Positions 27,704-35,950 of a DNA stretch of 37,432 nt are shown in pieces (positions within the stretch are counted from its first letter, which is position 1; each line of letters starts with the position of its first letter). The translations under genes were made by a program, and so were the position numbers. Under the pieces are notes generated by a model. That model ran no database searches and was not told the DNA's origin. It was given only the letters and a program-made list of their open reading frames with translations. Source of the DNA: Planctomycetota bacterium (lineage in GTDB: Bacteria; Planctomycetota; Phycisphaerae; SM23-33); the NCBI GenBank assembly GCA_016235825.1, contig JACRIL010000140.1, positions 1 through 37,432 on the forward strand, given 5' to 3'.

Positions 27704-29803
27704 GTGAACCAGGACTGGCTGAAAAAACGCAGCTTCCTCTACTGGTACGATCAATACGCCCTTAACGAGCAGGCGACCGCCTTCTCCCGGTACGATCCGG
27801 ACCGGATCGCCGCCGAGATATGCGCCACCGGCGCGGAGATCGTCGTGATCTACGCGATGAATCAGAACGGCATCGCGTACTACCCCAGTTCGATAGTGCC
27901 CCAACATCCGAATCTGAAAGGCCGGGATTACGTCGCCGATCTGATGAGGCGTTTTCGCGACAGGGGCAAGAAGATCGTCCTGTACGTCAACTGGACTGAT
28001 TCGCGCCATCCCGAGTGGGCCGCCGTCCGCCCGGGGCAGGAGAATGCACCGCCGAAGACGTATCCGCTGGCCTCCTGGGCCAGGCCCGACGACCCGGAAT
28101 GGCGAGTCCAGGCCCTGCCTTCCGGGGTCGAGGTGGAGTACACATGTCCGGGTTCCCCCCGCCGGAGGCAGATGGTTGAAATCGCCCGGGAAATCTGCCG
28201 GCGATACCATCCCGACGGCTACCACATCGACATGCTCTTCGACATGGATATGTGCTTTTGCAAATACTGCCGGGCGACCCTGGAAAAAATGTGCGGCGTC
28301 TCTCCGCCGACTCGCGAGGCGGTTCTGGCCCACTGGCCCGATTACGTGGACTGGCGGTGCCAGCAGGTCGGTTCGATTTTCGGCGATGTCGGCGTAGTGC
28401 TGAAGGAGCACGGCGTCCTGGCGTTTCACAATGGTTTTTCGCCCCTCTCGATGTGGGCCGGCCGCAGGTTGGGCGAGGAATGGCTGCCCCACCTGGACGG
28501 ATACATCTCGGAATGTTTCGACGCCTTCTGCGCCGACTGCACGGATTTGAATTCCCCCAGCATCAACGCGCGGTGGCAGCATGCGACAGGCAAACCGGCA
28601 TGGATGCTCCGCACCAGTTCGGCGCCTTCTTACAATCATTGGCCCATTCCGCCGGCGCATTGGAGGCTTGTGGCCGCCGCATGCAAGGCCAATGGCGTGG
28701 ACGTGTTCGGCCCCTGCGGCGTTGGCGCACGGCCGGACACCACGACATCCCCGACGCTGCTTGAAGCGATCACGGAGGCCGGCTCGCACTTTATGGCCGA
28801 CGCCGATCTGCACGACGGAGCATCCTCGAATGCCAGCGTAGCCCTGCTTTTTTCCTGGGCAACGAGAAAATATTATGAACCCGGCATAAAGGCCACGCAG
28901 TGGGCCGAGGAATTCCTGGGATGGGCCAGGCTCCTTATTGAGGAGCATATCCCGTTCGACATCGTCATCGCCGAGGATGTCAAACGCGACGAGCAGCTCT
29001 CCCGGTACAAACTGCTGATCCTGCCTAACGCCTGCCACCTGGCCGACGATTTCTGCCAGGCGCTTCGCACGTGCGTCCGCGGCGGATTGAGGCTGATCGC
29101 CACCGCTGAGACGTCCCTGGGCCAGGCCCGCGGCGGTCGGCGGGCGGATTTTGCGCTTGGGGATGTTTTCGGCGTCCGTCGCGAGGGGGCCGCCGAAGGC
29201 CCATTCGCGTACGAGGGGCAGAGCGAACCCGAGCCAGGCTTCGGCCGCGTGCAGCGGGTCAAGACGGCTTCGGAGGTGTTATCGCGTTTTGTGGCAACCG
29301 ATCCGGCCGGCGGCGTTGCCGGCGGACATGACCCGTTGCCGCTTGAACCCACGGACTGGCCGGCGGCGGTTCGACATCGCTTCGGCGATGGAGAAACTTT
29401 ATATGTCGCCTTCCCGGCCGGACAGCGATTCACCCTGCGGGGCGAATGGCATATAGGACGGTTTATGACGCGGATGATAGACCTGATTCTGCCCTCTCGG
29501 CAACTGACCGTCGCCGCGCCGCAGACCGTAGAAGTTACTTTATGGAAACAGCCACGCCCCGAGCGGACCATCATTCATCTGGCCAACCGGACCGTTCCGC
29601 ACACCCTGCCCACCCGCAGCAGGCAGATCACCGAAATCGTGCCGGTCCACGATATCTCCCTGGAATTGCCCGCCCCCTACGCCGATACTCGCGTCTCTGC
29701 CCGCCAGACAAACGTAGCCTGCCAGCGCCTCAAGGACAACCGGCTCCGCCTCGCGCTCGATTGCGTCCAATCATATGCCGCGGTCGTCCTTGAACCCGCA
29801 TAG
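27704..29803 (+). CDS. Glycoside hydrolase-like protein with beta-galactosidase trimerisation domain
   Basis: A 699-residue cytoplasmic protein without a signal peptide. The N-terminal half (about 10-340) is a TIM-barrel of the hypothetical glycosyl hydrolase type (GHL6-like): RIAAEICATGAEIVVIYAMN, GKKIVLYVNWT and GYHIDMLFDMDMCFCKYC (172-189). The region from about 365 to 570 resembles the beta-galactosidase trimerisation domain (SVALLFSWATRKYY, RYKLLILPNACHL, GLRLIATAETSL). A C-terminal beta domain follows (PQTVEVTLWKQP). Such proteins cleave or bind beta-linked sugars, but the true substrate is unknown. The start is GTG with AAGGAA eight bases upstream. It follows comM by 48 bases. Confidence 0.85.
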   Translation: MNQDWLKKRSFLYWYDQYALNEQATAFSRYDPDRIAAEICATGAEIVVIYAMNQNGIAYYPSSIVPQHPNLKGRDYVADLMRRFRDRGKKIVLYVNWTDSRHPEWAAVRPGQENAPPKTYPLASWARPDDPEWRVQALPSGVEVEYTCPGSPRRRQMVEIAREICRRYHPDGYHIDMLFDMDMCFCKYCRATLEKMCGVSPPTREAVLAHWPDYVDWRCQQVGSIFGDVGVVLKEHGVLAFHNGFSPLSMWAGRRLGEEWLPHLDGYISECFDAFCADCTDLNSPSINARWQHATGKPAWMLRTSSAPSYNHWPIPPAHWRLVAAACKANGVDVFGPCGVGARPDTTTSPTLLEAITEAGSHFMADADLHDGASSNASVALLFSWATRKYYEPGIKATQWAEEFLGWARLLIEEHIPFDIVIAEDVKRDEQLSRYKLLILPNACHLADDFCQALRTCVRGGLRLIATAETSLGQARGGRRADFALGDVFGVRREGAAEGPFAYEGQSEPEPGFGRVQRVKTASEVLSRFVATDPAGGVAGGHDPLPLEPTDWPAAVRHRFGDGETLYVAFPAGQRFTLRGEWHIGRFMTRMIDLILPSRQLTVAAPQTVEVTLWKQPRPERTIIHLANRTVPHTLPTRSRQITEIVPVHDISLELPAPYADTRVSARQTNVACQRLKDNRLRLALDCVQSYAAVVLEPA

Positions 29804-29812
29804 ACAAAGTCC

Positions 29813-29897
29813 AAAAAAAACACTCCGCCGCTTCCAGGGCAGCTAGTTCATATATATGAACGATAGCTGTTGGGGGGTCGCCCTGGCAGCGGCGGAG
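29813..29897 (-). terminator. Strong intrinsic terminator with an embedded 16-bp palindrome
   Basis: On the minus strand the stem arms are 29880-29897 and 29823-29840 (CTCCGCCGCT..CCAGGGC, 17 of 18 pairing), followed by TG and eight T (complement of 29813-29820). This is a classic rho-independent terminator for transcripts coming from the 82-residue gene side. Unusually, the loop holds the perfect palindrome GTTCATATATATGAAC (29846-29861) flanked by AGCTA/TAGCT, and an 11-base G-rich bulge. The plus-strand glycosidase gene stops at 29803, 10 bases away. Confidence 0.75.
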
Positions 29898-29900
29898 CCA

Positions 29901-30176
29901 AGAGTCCCTAACAGGATACCGCGTGAGCCGCGTTTCGACCAAAACCGGTCGGCCGCAAGGAAGGCCGACGGAGGCGACCTGTTTAAGGTCGTCGAGGAGG
30001 CCAGACGCCGCGGAGGGCCGGTTTTCGTCGAAACCCTTCGGGACGGGCCGCCTTTTGCCGCATGCCTTCGTCGCTCGGGCTCGACGACTCGTTTTATGGG
30101 TCGGCGTCGCCCTCGCTCCTTGGCCTGCGACAAAATTCAGCCCGTCGCGGCCACGGGGCATCCTGTTAGGGACTCT
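29901..30176 (-). repeat. 276-bp element bounded by perfect 17-bp inverted repeats (MITE-like or structured RNA)
   Basis: AGAGTCCCTAACAGGAT (29901-29917) is repeated as its exact complement at 30160-30176. Inside, GTTTCGACCAAAACCGGTC (29932-29950) is inversely matched at 30016-30034 (17 of 19). Smaller stems include CGACCT/AGGTCG around GTTTA near 29975-29991 and TCGGCC/GGCCGA near 29949-29968. The right half also contains several short complementary GC blocks. No duplicated target site is obvious at the edges. The block is GC-rich and shows no recognisable protein. On the minus strand it lies between the 82-residue gene and the terminator. It could be a non-autonomous mobile element or a large structured transcript. 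Confidence 0.7.
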
Positions 30177-30231
30177 AAGTTGTCACAGGTCCTCGCCCCG
30201 ACCTGGTACCGCAAAGTTATGCTTCGACAAG

Positions 30232-30480
30232 CTATGCTTCGACCTTGTGGCCAAGCGACACCAGCAGATGGGCGGACATCTTCTGCCACCCTTCCGCCAC
30301 GGCCTGGCCATACCTGCATGTGAAATACTGAAATGTGCGATTTCGCTCGGCCTTGGCCTTGCGATAGCAATTGGCGGCGTCAAACAACCGGCCTGAATCG
30401 GCCAAAAATACGCCTTTGGCCACTTCGTGGTTCAGTTCGCGGAGATGCCGTCGGGCATCGAAATAGGCGAACGGTCCCAT
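30232..30480 (-). CDS. Small helical protein of unknown function
   Basis: An 82-residue protein. The ATG at 30480 is chosen because AAGGAG lies six bases upstream; a longer reading frame starting at 30531 lacks such a site. The sequence is mainly helical and basic (MGPFAYFDARRHLRELNHEVAK, RLFDAANCYRKAKAERN, CRYGQAVAEGWQKMSAHLL), with features of TPR-like or four-helix small proteins. It carries three cysteines. It stops at 30232, 56 bases before the 17-bp inverted-repeat element on the same strand. A direct repeat TATGCTTCGAC straddles the stop. No family was recognised. Confidence 0.65.
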   Translation of the reverse strand: MGPFAYFDARRHLRELNHEVAKGVFLADSGRLFDAANCYRKAKAERNRTFQYFTCRYGQAVAEGWQKMSAHLLVSLGHKVEA

Positions 30481-31066
30481 GGAATGCTCCTTTCCATGTT
30501 CCAGCCAGACCTTTGCTTTTTCACCACGCACTAACGGGCTGGATGATGTATGTCGCCTATGATGCCATGCCCTTCTTCCCTATTTTACGCCCGGATATTT
30601 CCAATTAACAGGGTTTTTAAGATTTCAAAACGGCGATTAGATATCCCGAACCCGATTTTGAAGCATCTCTTTATATAGCAGACAGTTATACCTGTAATAT
30701 TCCACATTCTTTTAAATATTAAATTTGCAAATCTGGCTGGCCAAGGCCGCATTCATGGGACATTCGGCCGCAATTATCGATTCAAGACTTGACAGAAAAA
30801 CAACTTATCGCCTGTCGCGCCGACAGGACACGTATTGGGTCAGTTATGAGGGGGAAACCAAACAATGTTTCGCCATCTTGTGGTGCGGGCGTCTCGCCTG
30901 CGATTTTTTTCTTTAACGTTGCAGGCAGGACTTGTCCGGCGAAGCTTCAGCGAAGCCAGATGCCCGCACCACAATCCCCCTGTAACTGATCCATTACACA
31001 GGATGATGGAGTTTTATTCCTTTTTGCGGGCGTGCAGGTTAAAATACAGTCCGAATTGAGGGCGCG
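30481..31066. other. Intergenic region with hairpin repeat
   Basis: This gap of 586 bases separates the minus-strand small gene from the plus-strand HEAT gene. Apart from the ribosome binding site at 30487-30492 and the inverted repeat at 30879-30973 it shows no supported gene. Around 30600-30750 it is AT-rich with no clear promoter pair. The weak TTGAGGG before the HEAT start codon is its probable ribosome binding site. Confidence 0.5.
30879..30973. repeat. 95-bp intergenic inverted repeat (TGTGGTGCGGGC type)
   Basis: TGTGGTGCGGGCGTCT (30879-30894) and AGATGCCCGCACCACA (30958-30973) are inverted copies with 15 of 16 matches. The inner part holds CGCCTGCGA, a T-rich middle, TTGCAGGCAGGA, and CTTGTCCGGC, the complement of the GCCGGACAAG core (30931-30940). 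It belongs with the other GC-rich hairpins in this window. Confidence 0.8.
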
Positions 31067-34048
31067 ATGACGGGCAGAAAGAAGCTATGGGCGGTTTTCA
31101 TCCTGCTGGCGGCCGTGATTATCGGAACGGGCGCGTGGGTCTATAACTATTACACCGCCCCGCAGAGGAAGATCGAAAGGCTCGTCTGGGAACTCCGCGG
31201 CAGCCCGGCCGGCCGGCTGGACGATTGGCTTGCCAAAGTCGGCATTAAGACCGATAAGCCCCAGTCCAGAGACCCCGAAATGGTCATGACCGACCTGGCC
31301 GCCTACAGCAAACTCGCCACGCCTTATCTGATCGAGTTGGTCAAGAGTGAGAAAAACGACCAGATCAAATGGCCGGCCGCACAATTGCTGATCCAAGTCA
31401 ACGACCCGGCTGTCATAGATTTTTTCAGACAATGCCTGAAAACAAAAGACCCGTTCATGACCGGAACCGCCGCCGCATTTCTCAAGGACAACTGCGGAAG
31501 CCAATCGCTCCTGGAATTCGCCGATCTGCTTACGGACTCCAATAATCTTGACGCCGCCGCAGTCATCGCCGACGCACTCGGAAATATCGGCGGAAAACAG
31601 GCGACCGACCTGCTGATCGGCGTGCTAACACGTAATTACATACCTCAAGACATCATAGATCAGGGCTTTCAGGCCTATCAGGAATATCAGAAGTATCAGG
31701 ACCTGGAAGATGAACTGAAGGCAACGGCAATAAAGTCGCTGGTCAAGATCGGCGACAAGCGGGCTATCGGGCCTATCACGGCCGAGTTACGGGCTAAAAT
31801 TGTTCATTTGATAAACCTCGAAACCATCGCCGGTTTTTATTTTCTGGGCGACCCAAAGGCGTCTGCCGACATTGTCCTCAGATTCATAGACGCCAATAGT
31901 AGAAATTATTTTAGATGGACACCGACTGCCGCCGAAGGTTTTGGGGGATTAAATCCGAGCATACCCCTTTCAAGTCTGTTTAGCCCGCCTCTGCCAAAGT
32001 TTTTATGCGATCCTGTTGTAATCATGGCAATAGGAAAACTCGGCGGGCTGGATGAGGTATATCTGTTGCTTCAAACCCTTCGCTATGAGTGCATGAAATC
32101 GGACTTCCCTCCCGACAACATCCTGAATGCATTGGCGGATATCGGCGATGCTCGTGCGAAAAAACCGATTGCCATGCGTATATGGAACAGCAAAAATGAA
32201 ACAGTACCTGCCGCCATCAATGCCCTTATCAAGCTCAATGCATATGACGAACTCCTGGCTTTTATGAAAAATGACGACAACTACATATACCGGGATATCG
32301 CCCTTGCTCTTGTAAAGCTTAAAAATCCAAACCTTTTGGAAATACTGTTAAAGATGTTTGACAGCGGCATCTTCTGGAATGAAGATTTGCACTTTTTAGG
32401 CAGATGCATTGGCAAACTCGGAGACAGGCGAGCGATAGAGCCCATGCGCAAGGCCATTGGCGATAAACATTCGGATAAACGATTGGCCGCAATTACGGCC
32501 CTTTATATGATCGACGGGCGACAATCCCTCGAATATTTGATGCCGATATGCGACAGGAAAGTGGACCCCAACGACCTTGAAAACAAATGGGATATCTATT
32601 ATGCAGCAAAAGCAATAATTCAAACTGGAGAATCTGAGGACGTCGCATTCATATCCCGTAAATTTCGCATGATCGGCGACAGGGATTTGGACCTGGGACT
32701 TGTGAGTATTATAAGCGATTATTGGTGGCGGATGAACCCCGAAAACGTGATTCCGTTTTTGGAAAATGCCGATTCCGAAGTCCGCAAGATTGCGGCGGAA
32801 ACCTTGGGGAAAATTGGCGATCGGAAGGCCGTCGTTCCGCTTATAAAAACACTCAAGGATAATGACAAGGATGTCCGAACCGCCTGCATCGTCGCTTTAT
32901 GCAAGATCGGCGATTCGCGCGCCGTCGAGCCGATCATTGAAGTGTTTGAAGATGTGCTGAATGGGTGGTGCGTTGAAAGCATCGCTAATTTTGGCGATCC
33001 AAGATTCGCCCAACCGATCCTCAATCACATGAGAAATATTTCCATTAAAGAAACCATGGATTTCTACACGCGAAAAAGTCCAGTCTTACATGCCTTGGGG
33101 ATGTCTAAAAATCCCACGGCGACTGACGCCCTGATCAAAGTTATAGAATCACCCGACAAGGGTGAGTATGACAAATATCAGTACGTTGCAATTGCCGACT
33201 TGGGAAATGTTGGGGGCAAACGAGCATTTGATTATCTTTCCGACCTTCAACGGTTTAAATCCGTGCTGGACGACGAGGCTTACTATCAAGCCATCGTGGC
33301 ATTGGGCAAATTCGCAAATCCTGTCTCAATTGATTCGTTTGTGGCTGTCGTTAATACCTATCCATACGGCACGAAATATCCCCGAGGAGGTTTTGATATC
33401 CGCAAGGCGGCGATCGAAGCCATCGGCGGCATCGGCGGGCCGAAAGCGATTGATGCTCTGACTAAATTCCTCGATCATGGGTATATCGACGTGCGGACGG
33501 AGTCGGCCAGGGCGTTGTTCGCAATGAACGATTCGTCGACCAGGTCGGCGCTCGAAAAGGCGGCAGGCGATATTCACTGGCAGGTGCGGGCTTACGCGAA
33601 CGCCGGCCTGTACAAGTTCGGCGACAAGGCTGTAATTGAATCTGTCATTGCCCTACTGAAAACTAACGATCCCAAAAGGCGTTCCATCGCAGTTGACATC
33701 CTCTGCATCCTGAAAGACAGACAACTGGCGAAATATCTGATTGATGAACTGCTGAATAATCCTAAAAGCGAATATGCATCATATTATTATGATGATGTCG
33801 TTAATTTGCCTGTGATCGATACGCTTGTCGAGATAGGCAGTTCTGAAGTTTTAGAGGCTTTCAGGAAGCTGATGAAACAGTGGGAAGATGAGATTGAAGA
33901 TATTTGGATCATAGAGCCTTATTACAAGACTGGCAGTCACTCTTATGAAGCTGATGAAATTTTGAAGAATATCGAAAAAATACACTACAACATCATCAAG
34001 GTTCAGCACAAGATGGCGTCAGCGGCAACGCAACCCGCTGAAAAGTAG
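31067..34048 (+). CDS. Membrane-anchored protein with many HEAT-like (PBS lyase type) repeats
   Basis: A 993-residue protein. Residues 7-25 (LWAVFILLAAVIIGTGAWV) form a single N-terminal membrane anchor. Nearly all of the rest is made of helical repeat pairs of about 30 residues. Clear ones are VRKIAAETLGKIGDRKAVVPL and VRTACIVALCKIGDSRAVEPI (about 590-630), and IGDKRAIGPI and IGDARAKKPI earlier. HEAT repeats form a superhelix that binds proteins. With the anchor, the repeats likely sit on the outer face of the inner membrane, although direct orientation evidence is lacking. The start is ATG with only a weak TTGAGGG upstream. The DNA is less GC-rich than most genes in the window. The stop codon is directly followed by a hairpin repeat. 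Confidence 0.88.
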   Translation: MTGRKKLWAVFILLAAVIIGTGAWVYNYYTAPQRKIERLVWELRGSPAGRLDDWLAKVGIKTDKPQSRDPEMVMTDLAAYSKLATPYLIELVKSEKNDQIKWPAAQLLIQVNDPAVIDFFRQCLKTKDPFMTGTAAAFLKDNCGSQSLLEFADLLTDSNNLDAAAVIADALGNIGGKQATDLLIGVLTRNYIPQDIIDQGFQAYQEYQKYQDLEDELKATAIKSLVKIGDKRAIGPITAELRAKIVHLINLETIAGFYFLGDPKASADIVLRFIDANSRNYFRWTPTAAEGFGGLNPSIPLSSLFSPPLPKFLCDPVVIMAIGKLGGLDEVYLLLQTLRYECMKSDFPPDNILNALADIGDARAKKPIAMRIWNSKNETVPAAINALIKLNAYDELLAFMKNDDNYIYRDIALALVKLKNPNLLEILLKMFDSGIFWNEDLHFLGRCIGKLGDRRAIEPMRKAIGDKHSDKRLAAITALYMIDGRQSLEYLMPICDRKVDPNDLENKWDIYYAAKAIIQTGESEDVAFISRKFRMIGDRDLDLGLVSIISDYWWRMNPENVIPFLENADSEVRKIAAETLGKIGDRKAVVPLIKTLKDNDKDVRTACIVALCKIGDSRAVEPIIEVFEDVLNGWCVESIANFGDPRFAQPILNHMRNISIKETMDFYTRKSPVLHALGMSKNPTATDALIKVIESPDKGEYDKYQYVAIADLGNVGGKRAFDYLSDLQRFKSVLDDEAYYQAIVALGKFANPVSIDSFVAVVNTYPYGTKYPRGGFDIRKAAIEAIGGIGGPKAIDALTKFLDHGYIDVRTESARALFAMNDSSTRSALEKAAGDIHWQVRAYANAGLYKFGDKAVIESVIALLKTNDPKRRSIAVDILCILKDRQLAKYLIDELLNNPKSEYASYYYDDVVNLPVIDTLVEIGSSEVLEAFRKLMKQWEDEIEDIWIIEPYYKTGSHSYEADEILKNIEKIHYNIIKVQHKMASAATQPAEK

Positions 34049-34112
34049 CACGGGCATCCGGCTTCGCAGACGGGCTTCGCCGGACAAGCCTTGCAGGACA
34101 GTGCCGCCACTT
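34049..34112. repeat. Intergenic hairpin repeat fragment after the HEAT gene
   Basis: GCACGGGCATCC starts right after the TAG of the HEAT gene. GGCTTCGC occurs twice and pairs with parts of GCCGGACAAGCC (34079-34090); the core GCCGGACAAG is at 34079-34088, and CAGGACAGTGCC at about 34094-34105 matches the arm of the hairpin at 13831. It looks like an incomplete copy of the same repeat family and could end transcription of the HEAT gene. Confidence 0.6.
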
Positions 34113-34135
34113 CGGAAGGCGCCAGACTCTCGCCA

Positions 34136-34810
34136 TCATTTATCGTGTTCGTCTGCCTTCAGAACATCGCGGTCTGCCGGAGGGCGTTTTATCGCCTGCC
34201 ATCTCCGCACGAAAAGCATGAACACGCCCGGCCCGAAGGCCAGCAACATGACCGACGCGCCCAGCCCCAGCCCCCAAACTGTAAGAAAACCAGCACAGCA
34301 ATAATCCCGCATCCTGGCGATCACGTGTGTCGGCACGGCCACCAGCAGTTCGAGTATGCTTCCTGCGACGAGAAAGCGGACGAGCCGCCTCATGAACGTC
34401 TGCGGGTCGCGCCCGCCCGTGTAAAATCCGAAAAGAAATGCCCAGATAATCCATAGTCCCCCCACTCCGGCAGAGCAGCTGAAGAGCCAAATATTTCCCT
34501 TTTCCAATTTTGTGGCAGTTTCCCAGACGGCCATGCCCGCGCCGATTCCCATCGCTATTAATGAGAATATGGCTATCAGGGCCGGCCAGATAAGATGGCG
34601 CCTGGTTACGGGCCGATGTCCCTGCAATCTGACGGGGACGACGAGCAGGCCGATCTGGCAAAGGACCATAATCGTCACCCAAATCCCGACAATCTCCACA
34701 TCCGGTTCATCAAATGGCAGCCGATTTATTGTCAAAATGGACAGTGTCATTAAGATGCCGGCGATCGCCAAGGCATAAAGCAGAATCACGACCAATGCCC
34801 ACTTTTTCAT
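34136..34810 (-). CDS. Multi-pass membrane protein of unknown function
   Basis: A 224-residue protein with about six hydrophobic segments (for example WALVVILLYALAIAGILM, LIWPALIAIFSLIAMGIGAG, GLWIIWAFLFGF) and a basic, charged C-terminal tail ending DVLKADEHDK. A short loop carries GRDPQTFMRRL. The start ATG at 34810 lies six bases after the stop of the Sel1 gene (34817), so the two are almost certainly co-transcribed. No family was recognised. Confidence 0.75.
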   Translation of the reverse strand: MKKWALVVILLYALAIAGILMTLSILTINRLPFDEPDVEIVGIWVTIMVLCQIGLLVVPVRLQGHRPVTRRHLIWPALIAIFSLIAMGIGAGMAVWETATKLEKGNIWLFSCSAGVGGLWIIWAFLFGFYTGGRDPQTFMRRLVRFLVAGSILELLVAVPTHVIARMRDYCCAGFLTVWGLGLGASVMLLAFGPGVFMLFVRRWQAIKRPPADRDVLKADEHDK

Positions 34811-34816
34811 CTATAC

Positions 34817-35587
34817 CTATTCCTGCCTTTGATTGGCCTCGATGATCTTCTCGAGTTCCGCGGCACGTCTTTTTGCGGCCTGTATCCGATCTTTATCGAG
34901 GCTTTTTTCAAGCGATTCAATAGCGGCTTTTGCCGTATTGTCGCCTGATGCGGCAGCCAGATAATACCAGGCAAAGGCCTCCGTTTCATCTTTCGTTGCG
35001 CCTTCGCCGCTCTGATAGCACGCCCCGATATTGACCTGCGCCAGGGCATATCCCTGTTCTGCGGCCTTGCGGTACCACTTGACGGCTTCGGCCGGGTCTT
35101 TCGATGTGCCTCGTCCCTTGTAATAACACGATCCCAGGTTGTTCTGCGCCTCGGGATATCCCTGTTCGGCGGCCTTGCGGTACCATCTGACAGCCTCGGC
35201 AAGATCATTGGCAACGCCCTCGCCTTTTTCGAGGCAGCAGCCGAGATTGTACTGCGCATCGGCAAATCCCTGATCTGCGGCCCTGCGGTACCACTTTACG
35301 GCCTCGGCAAGGTCCTTTGTTACGCCCTGGCCGTTGTAATAGCACACGCCGAGGTTGTACTGCGCAAAGGCATGATCCTGCTCCGCCGCCTTGCGCCACC
35401 ACCTGACGGCCTCGGCGGAATCTTCCGCCACCTCCTCGCCGTTCGCGTAGCACCAGCCGATGGTGAACTGCGCGTTTGCGTCTCCCTGCTGCGCCTTTTG
35501 CAACTGCTCGTTGAAACCGGCGCCGGCATCCTGACAGGCAGGGATAGCCGACAGCAGCAGAACAGCGACAATAGCCGTATTTCTCAT
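34817..35587 (-). CDS. Sel1-repeat protein, probably an exported lipoprotein
   Basis: A 256-residue protein. The N-terminus has a signal peptide (AIVAVLLLSAIPAC) ending in Cys18. The IPAC sequence is an imperfect lipobox, so lipid attachment is likely but not sure. Five Sel1-like repeats of 36 residues follow (about 36-71, 72-107, 108-143, 144-179, 180-215), with the consensus AEAVKWYRKAAEQGYA.AQ.NLG.CY.., then a charged helix. Sel1 proteins form alpha/alpha superhelices that bind partners. The start has GAGGAG seven bases upstream and a good promoter. Confidence 0.9.
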   Translation of the reverse strand: MRNTAIVAVLLLSAIPACQDAGAGFNEQLQKAQQGDANAQFTIGWCYANGEEVAEDSAEAVRWWRKAAEQDHAFAQYNLGVCYYNGQGVTKDLAEAVKWYRRAADQGFADAQYNLGCCLEKGEGVANDLAEAVRWYRKAAEQGYPEAQNNLGSCYYKGRGTSKDPAEAVKWYRKAAEQGYALAQVNIGACYQSGEGATKDETEAFAWYYLAAASGDNTAKAAIESLEKSLDKDRIQAAKRRAAELEKIIEANQRQE

Positions 35588-35613
35588 TGTTTTCTCCTCA
35601 GTGCTTGCCGGCC

Positions 35614-35642
35614 ATTATATATGCACTTTTGTATCCTGACGA
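35614..35642 (-). promoter_or_regulatory. Sigma-70-like promoter of the Sel1 operon
   Basis: On the minus strand, TATAAT (complement of 35614-35619) lies 17 bases after TCGTCA (complement of 35637-35642), which matches four of six -35 consensus bases. The start codon is at 35587, giving a 5' leader of about 20 bases with GAGGAG. Confidence 0.5.
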
Positions 35643-35767
35643 CAAGAATCATCATAAATCCGGGCGAACTGTTTGTTGCCGTTGGCAAAAAAGTTTTTGG
35701 CGGCTATTGCCGGAATTTTCATGGAGTTCGGCAGGCCGGCCTGGCTGGCGAACAGAGGAGCGGGGAT

Positions 35768-35929
35768 ATGGAAACATACAATCCGACCGTCGCCGGGGCC
35801 GCCCTGCTGCCGCAGAGCATCCGGAAACTCGCCGAGTCGGACGCGTCTTTCGGGGCGCTGCTGGGCGTCACGCGGAAGGTCATCGAGGCCTACAAACTGA
35901 CGCTGAGAATGGATTCGCCCAGAAGCTGA
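35768..35929 (+). CDS. Small protein of unknown function
   Basis: A 53-residue protein (opens METYNPTVAGAALLPQS; ends LTLRMDSPRS). GAGGAG lies seven bases before the ATG, a good start signal, and the composition is that of a short soluble helix-containing protein (IRKLAESDASFGALLGVTRK). It lies between the Sel1 gene on the other strand and the SGNH gene, which ends 21 bases downstream on the minus strand. No family was recognised. It could be a real small protein or a chance frame with a good ribosome site. Confidence 0.45.
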   Translation: METYNPTVAGAALLPQSIRKLAESDASFGALLGVTRKVIEAYKLTLRMDSPRS

Positions 35930-35950
35930 ACATCCCGATGCACAATTCCT

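Noticed and set aside
29901-30176. tRNA or other standard RNA gene
   Set aside because: No cloverleaf, T-loop sequence or rRNA-like block could be found; the pairing pattern is that of an inverted repeat element.
29856-30323. 155-codon plus-strand frame across the 17-bp inverted repeat element
   Set aside because: The frame is made of the repeat element itself and runs into the small gene on the other strand; no ribosome site.
30725-30916. 63-codon plus-strand frame
   Set aside because: It ends inside the 95-bp hairpin repeat and has no start signal.
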